Assembly (NCBI GenBank): GCA_007123655.1
Contig: SKKR01000032.1
Span: 1 to 6,830 of the forward strand
Reading direction: 5' to 3'
DNA length: 6,830 bases
DNA from: Thermomicrobiaceae bacterium
GTDB taxonomy: Bacteria > Chloroflexota > Chloroflexia > Thermomicrobiales > Thermomicrobiaceae
A program made the position numbers and the translations under genes. Numbering within the stretch: position 1 is the first letter of the stretch; each line of letters starts with the position of its first letter. Under the pieces are notes generated by a model. It did not search any database and had not been told where the DNA came from. It worked only from the letters and a program-made list of their open reading frames with translations. Shown piece after piece: positions 1 to 6,067 of the stretch.

Positions 1-16
1 CAGGCTCAACAGGATG

Positions 17-1522
17 TCACTCTTCCAGAACGTTGCTGTTCAACAGGAACGCTGAAAAGTCGCTACTGAGCCACTGAACAATACCGAGTTCCGGTTTGAA
101 CCAGAGCCGTTCTCCGAGACGATGGTCGATCTCCCCGTTGTCGAATCCAGACGCAGAAACTCGCCAGGTTCTGAACAGGCCGGCTGGAGTGCTCACCAGC
201 TGTTCCTGCTCGACGGTCGTTTCAATCACGTTTCGTTCCGGTTCATGCCCCATCGAAATTGCAGTCGTCGTAGTCCGCAAGGATTCTTCTTTGTATTCGC
301 TCGGGAGAACGTGAACGGCTGGACTGTAAACGACCATGTCCTGAAGATCCCGGTTCGAATCGAGCGCGTCCCATCCATGCAGGTAGAGCCCATCCTCCCC
401 CGCGGACCAGTACGTCACACGCAGGCCGTCCAGTTTGTGCTCTTCCCGGGCATACAGCGTCGAACCGGGGACAAAGCTGTCCGTGAAGCCCATCGCGTTC
501 CACCGCTCGTCCGCACCGTGGCTCGTTCCGAAGCGCCAGAACCCGCCGTCGTGCAACCCGTAGAACTCAGTGTCTCCGCCTGCAGGCGCGTCGTGGAAGT
601 ACTGCGAGCGCCAGTCCCGGTAGTGCTGGCCGATGTTTCCCATCTCCACTTGCCATTCCGGGGAGTTCGCTGGCGTATACGTGAGCACGCGGCGTTCGAA
701 CGGCTGAATCAGTACCCAGCGAGTCTCGCCGCCAACCGGAACTTCCACCCAGAACGGGTCCGCAATCGGGAGGCCCATCACAAACACCCAGCTAAAGAGC
801 GGGTCCGCGGTGCCCGCGGTATTGTTGTCGTCATAGACCGTGCCTGGCGCATTCAGATAGTCCCAGAACGCGCGGGGAATGTTGTACCCCACCGTTTCCC
901 CGTCTGGACCGAGGTACGTCACATAGTGAACCAGTTCGGCGCCGTCATCAGCGGGTGGGTCGTCGCTAACCTCGATCATTCCGTCCGGAGTGAACTCCTG
1001 GCTGGCAACTGATCCGGTAAGATCCAGACTCCCTTCGTCGACAATTACCTCCAGGTGGCGATACTGAGGGAACGGGGTCATGTGATCACCGGCAACGTGG
1101 ATCGCGGCGCCTCCGCCGGTATTGAGGAACGCATCATCACCGATCTGAATCTCGCCGCTGATCAGCTCTCTCGTCAGCAGGCCACTGGTGACAAACCAGG
1201 GGTCGGTCGGATCGGCGGAGGGATCGTTTACTTCCATTCGCCCTTTGTCGAAATACTGCACTTCGCGCTGCTGATCAGGGGAATCCAGATAGCGTTCGTT
1301 GATCCCGCCGGTCCGGGGCTCCGGACCCCAGAGCCAGGAACGGGCGGTGTCGCCATTGGCAACCGGCGCCTCCGTGCGCTGCCAGACCAGCCTGAATTCA
1401 TCTCGGGAGATGTCTGGAGCTTCCTGCGCGTGCCCGGCCGGCGCACCGACAATGACGAGCGCGCCCAGCACGGCGATTGAGAACAAGCAGATCCGGCGGG
1501 ATCTGGAACACTCGCTTGCCAA
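17..1522 (-). CDS. Secreted protein of unknown function, Chloroflexota-type repeat module plus DUF3108-like C-terminus
   Basis: This is a 501-residue exported protein; its function is not known. Residues 1-32 form a signal peptide: a basic stretch (SRSRR, 6-10), a hydrophobic core (about 11-28) and a likely cleavage site after GHA. Residues about 43-305 form a module I recognise from many Chloroflexota exported proteins. It includes QYFDKGRMEVNDP (89-101), PWFVTSGLL (108-116) and FERRVLTYTP (275-284) followed by MGNIGQHY (294-301). Residues about 318-490 look like a separate beta-rich domain. There STPAGLFRTWRV (444-455) and ERLWFKPELGIVQW (471-484) recall the DUF3108/TapB-like pattern, which is a weak, motif-level match. 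The start is TTG at 1522; an in-frame TAA lies directly upstream, so the frame cannot extend further, and GAGGGG lies about 9 bases before it. The gene lies 81 bp behind the small membrane peptide and may be cotranscribed with it. Existence and export are well supported; its role is not. Confidence 0.88.
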   Translation of the reverse strand: MASECSRSRRICLFSIAVLGALVIVGAPAGHAQEAPDISRDEFRLVWQRTEAPVANGDTARSWLWGPEPRTGGINERYLDSPDQQREVQYFDKGRMEVNDPSADPTDPWFVTSGLLTRELISGEIQIGDDAFLNTGGGAAIHVAGDHMTPFPQYRHLEVIVDEGSLDLTGSVASQEFTPDGMIEVSDDPPADDGAELVHYVTYLGPDGETVGYNIPRAFWDYLNAPGTVYDDNNTAGTADPLFSWVFVMGLPIADPFWVEVPVGGETRWVLIQPFERRVLTYTPANSPEWQVEMGNIGQHYRDWRSQYFHDAPAGGDTEFYGLHDGGFWRFGTSHGADERWNAMGFTDSFVPGSTLYAREEHKLDGLRVTYWSAGEDGLYLHGWDALDSNRDLQDMVVYSPAVHVLPSEYKEESLRTTTTAISMGHEPERNVIETTVEQEQLVSTPAGLFRTWRVSASGFDNGEIDHRLGERLWFKPELGIVQWLSSDFSAFLLNSNVLEE

Positions 1523-1603
1523 TTAACCAATCCCCTCGATTGACCCCGCGTGCCGGCGAGTTACGCCGCTTCACCCGTTCCACTAGCTCCGCGAGGCATA
1601 GGT

Positions 1604-1804
1604 TCAATGGAAATGATTGTGTCCCCCGCCGAGTGTCAGGTACACGACCGCGATTCCGACCGCCAGAACCACCAGCACGACCATCACCCCGAGGGGAATC
1701 TCTTCTTCCTCATCCTCCGGGTCGGCGCCGGTTACGGTTTCCGGTTCAACGCTCGAATCATGTTCCGGTGGCATCTGTTCATGTTCGCCAGAATCATGCG
1801 CCAT
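1604..1804 (-). CDS. Small single-pass membrane protein, acidic N-tail and His-rich C-terminus
   Basis: This is a 66-residue protein that I do not recognise. The N-terminal 35 residues are hydrophilic and acidic, ending in a run of Glu (30-35). One hydrophobic segment follows (about 37-58), and then GGGHNHFH. There is no Lys or Arg in the whole product. Histidines sit at 3, 8, 15, 62, 64 and 66, so the C-terminus could bind a metal. The frame is open upstream to 1996. I chose ATG at 1804 because GGAGAAG (1811-1817) lies 6 bases before it. A start at 1819 would overlap that ribosome site, and starts at 1855 or 1996 lack one. It follows mgtE by 88 bp on the same strand, which suggests but does not prove a link to metal transport. 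The P-x-G before the membrane segment and YLTL at its end vaguely recall cytochrome oxidase subunit 2A, but no oxidase genes are adjacent. Confidence 0.72.
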   Translation of the reverse strand: MAHDSGEHEQMPPEHDSSVEPETVTGADPEDEEEEIPLGVMVVLVVLAVGIAVVYLTLGGGHNHFH

Positions 1805-1810
1805 GAGAGT

Positions 1811-1817
1811 CTTCTCC
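1811..1817 (-). promoter_or_regulatory. Ribosome binding site deciding the small membrane protein start
   Basis: On the minus strand GGAGAAG precedes ATG at 1804 by 6 bases. Its GGAG overlaps the last base of an alternative in-frame ATG at 1819. The shorter 66-residue product is therefore the likely one. Confidence 0.65.
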
Positions 1818-1892
1818 ATCACGCTGTGTTCCGTCGATCGCCAGATCCGCTCCATGACTGTAGCACACCGAACGGGGTCACCTGAATCCTGG

Positions 1893-3245
1893 TCAATTGA
1901 GCCCGAGCACGATCCCGGCAACGGTGAAGTAGATGAGAAGTCCCGTTCCATCCACCAGCGTCGCGATAAACGGTGCAGATACCACGGCCGGATCAACGCG
2001 CAGCTGCCTCAGTACGAGCGGAAGGATTGCGCCGACCGTCACCGCCCAGATCACGATCGCCAGTATAGTCAGCGAAACGACAACGCCGATATCGACCCCA
2101 ACACCGAGCATCAGGGACCGGGCAAACACCGCGATCGCCATTGCCGCGCCGAGCAGAATGCCGGTCTGGAGTTCCTTCCAGACGATTCGAAAAATATCCC
2201 GAAAGTACACATCACCAACGGCCATTGCGCGCACAATCGTGGTAACGACCTGTGAGCCCGCGTTACCACCCGTACCGATCAGCAGAGGCATGAAGAAGAC
2301 TAGTGCGGTGACCGCTTCCAGCGTATCTTCATAGAACGCGAGCACGGTACCTGTGTAGGCCTGAGCAAGAAAGAGGATCAGCAACCAGCCAACTCGCTTC
2401 CTTACCAGCCGGAACGGGCTCGCCCGGAGGTACGGCTCCTCCAGTGGCGCGGAACCACCCAGCCGCTCGATATCTTCCGTTGTCTCCTGCTCGATGATGT
2501 CCTGCACGTCGTCGGACGTGATGATCCCCTGCAGGCGCCCCTGATCGTCGACCACCGGAAGCGCCAGCAGATCATGGTCCATAAGTATCCGTGCAGCTTC
2601 TTCCTGATCCGCATGGATCGGCACGGTAACGATGTCGCTCACCATTGCGTCCCGCACCGGTGTCTCCGGCGGGCTCAACACCAGACCCCGGAGTGAGAGC
2701 ACGCCGATCAATTGATCGGAATCGTCCGTCACGTAGACGTAGTTAATGGTCTCCGCCTGCGCGGAAAGCTGCCGGAGCGCGACCACCGCCTGATCTGCGC
2801 GAAGATCCGGGGATATGGCGATGAATGCCGGGGTCATGCGTCCACCGGCGGTCTCCGGTGGATGAGACAGGAGTTCCCGAAGCTCCGCCGCTTCAACGGG
2901 CTCCATCTCGATCAGGATGCGGTTGGCGTCGTACTCATCAAACTCGCCGACTACGTCCGCCGCGTCGTCCGGATCCATCGCTTCCAGGACGTCAGCGGCG
3001 TCGTGCAGCGCAAGCCTGGTCAGCAGTTCCGCCGCATCAACCGGCTCCATCTCGCCGAGAAGATCGGCGAATTCCTGATCGCCGAGGGTATCCGCCAGGC
3101 GGTGAAGCTGCCCGCGCGTGAGCTCAGCCAGTTCGCCGGCAAGCCGTCCCTCCCGCGCCATCGCGGAAAGAACCGGCACGAGCTCAGCAGGCGAACCCGT
3201 CGCTATCAGTTCCGGGAGTTGGTTGACGCGCTCGTCGGTTTCCAC
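1893..3245 (-). CDS. mgtE: Magnesium transporter MgtE
   Basis: MgtE is a homodimeric Mg2+-gated channel in the inner membrane that imports Mg2+ and closes when cytosolic Mg2+ is high. The 450-residue product has the full family layout. An acidic helical N domain (about 10-130) contains repeated EMEPVDAAELL, AMDPDDAADVV and EMEPVEAAELR motifs. Two CBS domains follow (about 137-195 and 197-255), then a connecting helix (about 256-278) and five membrane segments (about 284-450). The pore motif GTGGNAGSQ is at 324-332. The conserved Asp in VDGTGLLIYF is residue 432, the same number as the pore aspartate of Thermus thermophilus MgtE, which also has 450 residues. The start is GTG at 3245, preceded by GAGAGG at 6 bases, and gives a complete N domain. 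It has its own promoter at 3323-3351, so it need not depend on the response regulator gene upstream. The small membrane protein gene follows 88 bp later. Confidence 0.97.
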   Translation of the reverse strand: METDERVNQLPELIATGSPAELVPVLSAMAREGRLAGELAELTRGQLHRLADTLGDQEFADLLGEMEPVDAAELLTRLALHDAADVLEAMDPDDAADVVGEFDEYDANRILIEMEPVEAAELRELLSHPPETAGGRMTPAFIAISPDLRADQAVVALRQLSAQAETINYVYVTDDSDQLIGVLSLRGLVLSPPETPVRDAMVSDIVTVPIHADQEEAARILMDHDLLALPVVDDQGRLQGIITSDDVQDIIEQETTEDIERLGGSAPLEEPYLRASPFRLVRKRVGWLLILFLAQAYTGTVLAFYEDTLEAVTALVFFMPLLIGTGGNAGSQVVTTIVRAMAVGDVYFRDIFRIVWKELQTGILLGAAMAIAVFARSLMLGVGVDIGVVVSLTILAIVIWAVTVGAILPLVLRQLRVDPAVVSAPFIATLVDGTGLLIYFTVAGIVLGLN

Positions 3246-3322
3246 CGGGGGCCTCTCTCGGTGTCACGCCTGAACCGACACAGACACGCACCGGAGCGAA
3301 CCGCTACGGCGCGTCATACGCT

Positions 3323-3351
3323 ATTTGAACGGGGTATTGGCTGGATGTCAA
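3323..3351 (-). promoter_or_regulatory. Housekeeping-type promoter for mgtE
   Basis: Read on the minus strand, a perfect -35 TTGACA (3346-3351) is followed by a 17-bp spacer and TCAAAT (3323-3328), which matches four of six bases of TATAAT. A transcript would start near 3316 and carry a leader of about 70 nt before the GTG at 3245. No start site is experimentally known. Confidence 0.6.
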
Positions 3352-3408
3352 CTGCGCCCGGGCGGGAGCGTTCAAGCGGAGAACGTGCCGGTAGCGGCGA
3401 ATCCGCGG

Positions 3409-4095
3409 CTACTTGTACTCTTCCTCGGAAGAAACCGGGATTAGCCCGTGAGACAGGGCGTAGATAGCGGCCTGCGTCCGGTCCTTGACGCCAAGTTTGT
3501 CGAAGAGATGTGAGAGGCGGTTCTTGACGGTGCTTTCGGCAAGCTCGAGCCTGGCAGCAATCTCTTTGTTGCTGAGCCCGCTCGCCACGAGCCGGAGCAG
3601 GTCCATCTCCCGCGTGGTCAGCCCGCCGACGCTCTCTTCCTCGCGAACGTCAGAAACTCGCCGGAACTCAGAGAGCAGTTTCGACGCGAGCTGTGGCTCG
3701 ATGACTGATTCGCCCCGGAACACCGCCCGGATTGCATCCACAACGCGGGACGATTCACTGTTCTTGAGTAGATAGGCGTCCGCACCGGCACGGACGGCAC
3801 GGATGACATGCCCATCCTCTGAGAACATTGTCAGAATAATGATCCGAACGCCTGGAAGCTGGGACTTCAGCTCCCGCGTGGCGGTCACCCCGTCGATGCC
3901 CGGCATGTTGATGTCCATCAGGATCACATCCGGCTGGTGCTGCTCGACAAGCGTCTGAATCGCGCGGCCGTCACCGGCCTCGCCGACAACATCGATGTCA
4001 TCCTCGGATTCAAGCAAGTGTCGCAACGCCTGTCGGAACAGGACGTGGTCATCCGCAAGCGCGACACCGATAGTCTCCTGGCTGGTACGTTCCAT
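3409..4095 (-). CDS. NarL/FixJ-family response regulator
   Basis: This is a two-component response regulator: a histidine kinase phosphorylates it and it then binds DNA. From ATG at 4095 it has 228 residues. The receiver domain spans about 8-125, with acidic-pocket residues D15 and D16 (ALADDH), phospho-acceptor D61 (ILMDINMPG), switch residue T89 (IILTMF) and K111 (YLLKNS). A linker leads to a LuxR-type helix-turn-helix (about 159-213) with LTTREMDLLRLVASGLSNKE and the recognition helix region ESTVKNRLSHLFDKLGVKDR. The frame extends to a GTG at 4125. I prefer 4095 because the family normally begins a few residues before the first beta strand, although the ribosome site there (AGG) is weak. 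No kinase gene lies in the window, so its signal is unknown. It is transcribed divergently from the sigma factor gene. The downstream mgtE gene is 163 bp away with its own promoter. Confidence 0.95.
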   Translation of the reverse strand: MERTSQETIGVALADDHVLFRQALRHLLESEDDIDVVGEAGDGRAIQTLVEQHQPDVILMDINMPGIDGVTATRELKSQLPGVRIIILTMFSEDGHVIRAVRAGADAYLLKNSESSRVVDAIRAVFRGESVIEPQLASKLLSEFRRVSDVREEESVGGLTTREMDLLRLVASGLSNKEIAARLELAESTVKNRLSHLFDKLGVKDRTQAAIYALSHGLIPVSSEEEYK

Positions 4096-4122
4096 GTCTT
4101 TGCCTGACCCTGTTGTTGCGAG

Positions 4123-4137
4123 CACTGGCTCTCACTG
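4123..4137. repeat. CACTG direct repeat, one helical turn apart, in the divergent intergenic region
   Basis: CACTG occurs at 4123-4127 and again at 4133-4137, a 10-bp period that would put both copies on one face of the helix. It lies just upstream of the response regulator start at 4095. Such a spacing suits a dimeric regulator, but two 5-mers can easily occur by chance. The rest of the 4096-4317 gap shows no clear housekeeping promoter on either strand. Confidence 0.2.
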
Positions 4138-4225
4138 TCTGTCCATCAATGCAAGCGGGATTGCCGAAATTCGAGTTCAATGTTGTCAGTCTAATCCAGA
4201 CGCGCGCAGATGATGATAGCCAAAA

Positions 4226-4250
4226 GGAACCATTCGCCCGTCACACCGGA
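4226..4250 (+). promoter_or_regulatory. Possible imperfect ECF promoter upstream of the sigma factor gene
   Basis: GGAAC at 4226-4230 matches the common ECF -35 core. Sixteen bases later comes CGGA (4247-4250), which keeps only the CG of the usual CGTC/CGTT -10 core. It is placed sensibly, about 68 bp before the ATG at 4318, so autoregulation is possible. The match is too partial to rely on. Confidence 0.25.
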
Positions 4251-4304
4251 CCGATTCTGATCGTTCGCGGCCAGACGATGTCACAGGGACGTGCAGTCAT
4301 CTCC

Positions 4305-4310
4305 AGGTGA
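4305..4310 (+). promoter_or_regulatory. Ribosome binding site deciding the sigma factor start
   Basis: AGGTGA lies 7 bases before ATG at 4318 and 4 bases before ATG at 4315. The upstream in-frame GTG at 4291 has only AGGG two bases away. This favours 4318 as the start. Confidence 0.55.
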
Positions 4311-4317
4311 TGGCATG

Positions 4318-4992
4318 ATGTCTCGTCAGAAACCGATCACGGAGCGAGGACGGGGCGATTCACCGTTGGTGACAGACTCGGATGCTGATCAGGAACAGTT
4401 ACTGATTCAACAGGCCCGGGATGGCGATCTGGAGGCGTTCAACCAGATCGTGGACCGGTATCAGGGCTTGCTCTACCGGATCTGCGTTCGAATCACCGGA
4501 AACGCCTCGAAAGCGGAAGACGCAACCCAGGACAGCCTGATCCGGGCGTACCAGTCCCTTGCGCAATATCACGGTGGATCGTTCAAGTCATGGATGACTC
4601 GCATCGCGACGAACAGGTGCTATGACCTGATTCGTGCCGAGCGCCGGCGTCCGGCTGATTCGCTCGAGGCACAGCCGTTCGAGTCCCAACCTCGCTGGAG
4701 CATCGAGCCGTCCGCCGAGAACCCCGACAGTTACGCTGATCGCAGCGAGCTTTCACGGCGGCTCGAGCACGCACTCACGTTGCTCTCCTACGAACAGCGC
4801 GAAGCGGTGGTGCTCGCCGACGTCACCGGATACACCTATGAGGAGATCGCGGAGATCACCGGTGCATCGATTGGGACCGTAAAATCGCGCATCAGTCGCG
4901 GGCGAGTCCGGCTTCGCGAAATACTGCGCGACGACGAGCGGTCCCGGGAACTATTCGAAGGGAAATGGCGTCAGACAGGAAACGGGTCATGA
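4318..4992 (+). CDS. ECF-type sigma-70 family RNA polymerase sigma factor
   Basis: This is an alternative sigma factor that would direct RNA polymerase to a small set of promoters. From ATG at 4318 it has 224 residues. Region 2 spans about 38-110, with AFNQIVDRYQGLLYRICVRI (40-59), the AEDATQDSLIRAYQSL core (66-81) and FKSWMTRIATNRCYDLIRAE (89-108). A linker without a region 3 follows (about 111-148), then region 4 (about 149-204) with LSYEQREAVVLADVTGYTYE and the helix-turn-helix IAEITGASIGTVKSRISRGR. Having only regions 2 and 4 defines the ECF class. The N-terminal 24 residues are a poorly conserved polar extension. The frame also opens at GTG 4291, which is less likely given the ribosome site. 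The gene for a membrane anti-sigma factor starts 69 bp downstream, as is usual for ECF pairs. The exact ECF subgroup cannot be assigned by eye. Confidence 0.95.
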   Translation: MSRQKPITERGRGDSPLVTDSDADQEQLLIQQARDGDLEAFNQIVDRYQGLLYRICVRITGNASKAEDATQDSLIRAYQSLAQYHGGSFKSWMTRIATNRCYDLIRAERRRPADSLEAQPFESQPRWSIEPSAENPDSYADRSELSRRLEHALTLLSYEQREAVVLADVTGYTYEEIAEITGASIGTVKSRISRGRVRLREILRDDERSRELFEGKWRQTGNGS

Positions 4993-5061
4993 TTCGTCAG
5001 CGCGAATTGGCACCCGTGTTCGGCATTCTGAATTCTGGATGCATGGAGCGAGTCGCAGCTC

Positions 5062-5844
5062 ATGTCGGGTTCTGATCGGAACGAGCACGTCCTTCTGGAA
5101 GATCTGTCGGCGTATGTCGACGGTGAGATCACTGATCCCACTGAACTGGAGCGGATCGAGCGGCATCTCGGTTCATGCGACGTCTGCCGCCGGGAACTGG
5201 ACGAACTCCGGGCGGTTTCGGAGCTGCTGTCCGAACTTCCGGAGATCGAGGCTCCCCGATCGTTCCGTCTCAGTCCCGCCGATGTTGCATCGACTCCGGA
5301 ATCCTCCAGCGAGCCGACGCCCATCCAACCGTGGATCATGCGCCATCAGTCGACGTTCCGCTACGCCGGGGTGGCGGCAGCGCTCCTGCTGGCGGTTCTC
5401 GTCACGTTCGACGTTACCCGAGACGACCCGGAGGATGTCACCGACCAGGCGCCGGTCACGATGATGGAGGAGGATCTGGATGATCCGTCCGAGGACGCGG
5501 CGATGCCGGAAGATGCTCCCATCGACGATGACGATTCGCCCGCCGTCGAGCCGGATGCCGATGAACCGGTTGACGAGCCGGCAATCGACGCGGACGAGGC
5601 CGTTCCCGCCGAAGAAGAAGAGGCCGCCGAGGAAGAGATGCCCGCCGAGGCGGAACAAGAGCGGCTCGAAGACCAAGACGACGACCCTGAACCCCCCGCC
5701 GTGGCGCTCGCGGACGCCGATGATGAAGTACTCGGCCCCCTGCAGTGGGCGATGATCGCACTCGGCGCGCTTGCCGTGCTATTCCTTGTGATGGGGTACC
5801 TCGCACCGCGAATATGGACTGTCCGGCGCCGAACTCATCTCTGA
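5062..5844 (+). CDS. Membrane anti-sigma factor with ZAS zinc finger and hyperacidic extracytoplasmic linker
   Basis: This 260-residue protein is inferred to sequester the preceding ECF sigma factor at the membrane. The cytoplasmic N-terminus contains a zf-HC2/ZAS motif, H35-x3-C39-x2-C42 (ERHLGSCDVCRREL), with the preceding LSAYVDGEI typical of the family. A membrane segment follows at about 100-117. Residues about 119-224 form an Asp/Glu/Pro/Ala-rich linker with about 47 acidic residues and only two Arg. A second membrane segment (about 229-247) precedes a short tail containing RRR (255-257). Positive charges flanking both segments on the inner side put the linker outside. Most ZAS anti-sigma factors I know have one membrane pass, so the second pass and charged loop are unusual. 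The start at 5062 is the only reasonable one; GGAG lies 13 bases upstream, a weak spacing that could imply low translation relative to the sigma factor. Zinc-finger assignment is firm; the sensed signal is unknown. Confidence 0.92.
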   Translation: MSGSDRNEHVLLEDLSAYVDGEITDPTELERIERHLGSCDVCRRELDELRAVSELLSELPEIEAPRSFRLSPADVASTPESSSEPTPIQPWIMRHQSTFRYAGVAAALLLAVLVTFDVTRDDPEDVTDQAPVTMMEEDLDDPSEDAAMPEDAPIDDDDSPAVEPDADEPVDEPAIDADEAVPAEEEEAAEEEMPAEAEQERLEDQDDDPEPPAVALADADDEVLGPLQWAMIALGALAVLFLVMGYLAPRIWTVRRRTHL

Positions 5845-5859
5845 CGGGTACTGCACCTC

Positions 5860-5950
5860 GAGTGGAATTACCCCTGGCACTTCCACCGATTCAGTCCATA
5901 ACGCGACGGGCTCGATCGTTCTTTTCTGAGTGGAATGGATCGAGTGGAAC
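5860..5950 (+). repeat. Three GAGTGGAA repeats before the SIMPL gene
   Basis: GAGTGGAA occurs at 5860-5867, 5928-5935 and 5942-5949, all in the same orientation. The last two are 14 bp apart, and the third supplies the -35 core of the proposed ECF promoter. The first copy also has an inverted partner TTCCAC at 5881-5886. Three copies of an 8-mer in a 223-bp gap are unlikely by chance, so these may be operator or duplicated -35 elements. Confidence 0.4.
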
Positions 5951-5971
5951 ATTCTGGACGATCCGCACGTC
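5946..5971 (+). promoter_or_regulatory. Putative ECF sigma promoter for the SIMPL gene
   Basis: GGAAC (5946-5950) and CGTC (5968-5971) are separated by exactly 17 bases, the arrangement of many ECF-dependent promoters of the SigE/RpoE type. Transcription would start near 5979 and give a leader of about 90 nt. That leader contains a small perfect hairpin at 6002-6014 (CCACC, loop TTC, GGTGG). The likely controlling factor is the ECF sigma encoded at 4318, which is an inference from proximity. Confidence 0.5.
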
Positions 5972-6057
5972 CTGCATTCAGAAGCGACGCAGACCACGCC
6001 CCCACCTTCGGTGGAGTCAGCGAGCGGTTCAGTTGACCAGACGGGTAAGTACTGATT

Positions 6058-6064
6058 GGAGAAG
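6058..6064 (+). promoter_or_regulatory. Ribosome binding site of the SIMPL gene
   Basis: GGAGAAG, with its GGAG core 6 bases before ATG at 6068, is the strongest ribosome site in the right half and fixes the start of the truncated gene. Confidence 0.7.
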
Positions 6065-6067
6065 TGC

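Noticed and set aside
122..1012. Long plus-strand open frame of 296 codons opposite the secreted protein
   Set aside because: The minus-strand frame has a signal peptide and recognisable motifs over the same bases. The plus frame gives an Arg/Val/His-rich product without any known pattern and lacks a ribosome site.
1561..1584. Minus-strand AGTGGAAC followed by CGTA upstream of the secreted protein, considered as a third ECF promoter
   Set aside because: The spacer is only 11 bases, far short of the 16-17 needed.
3392..3411. Hairpin TAGC/GCTA with an inner GCG/CGC stem at the end of the response regulator gene, considered as a terminator
   Set aside because: It has a G-G mismatch, overlaps the stop codon and has no T-run after it on the minus strand.
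2712..3467. Plus-strand open frame of 251 codons opposite mgtE
   Set aside because: mgtE is certain here. The opposing frame is Arg-rich, runs through the mgtE promoter into the response regulator gene and resembles no protein family.
5008..5023. Sigma-54-like element TGGCAC-N5-TTCGG between the sigma and anti-sigma genes
   Set aside because: The -12 part should read TTGC, and no activator gene is nearby. The two genes are probably on one transcript.
5173..5676. Minus-strand open frame of 167 codons opposite the anti-sigma gene
   Set aside because: It arises because Asp/Glu codons (GAN) read in reverse give few stops. The plus-strand product has a clear zinc finger and two membrane segments.
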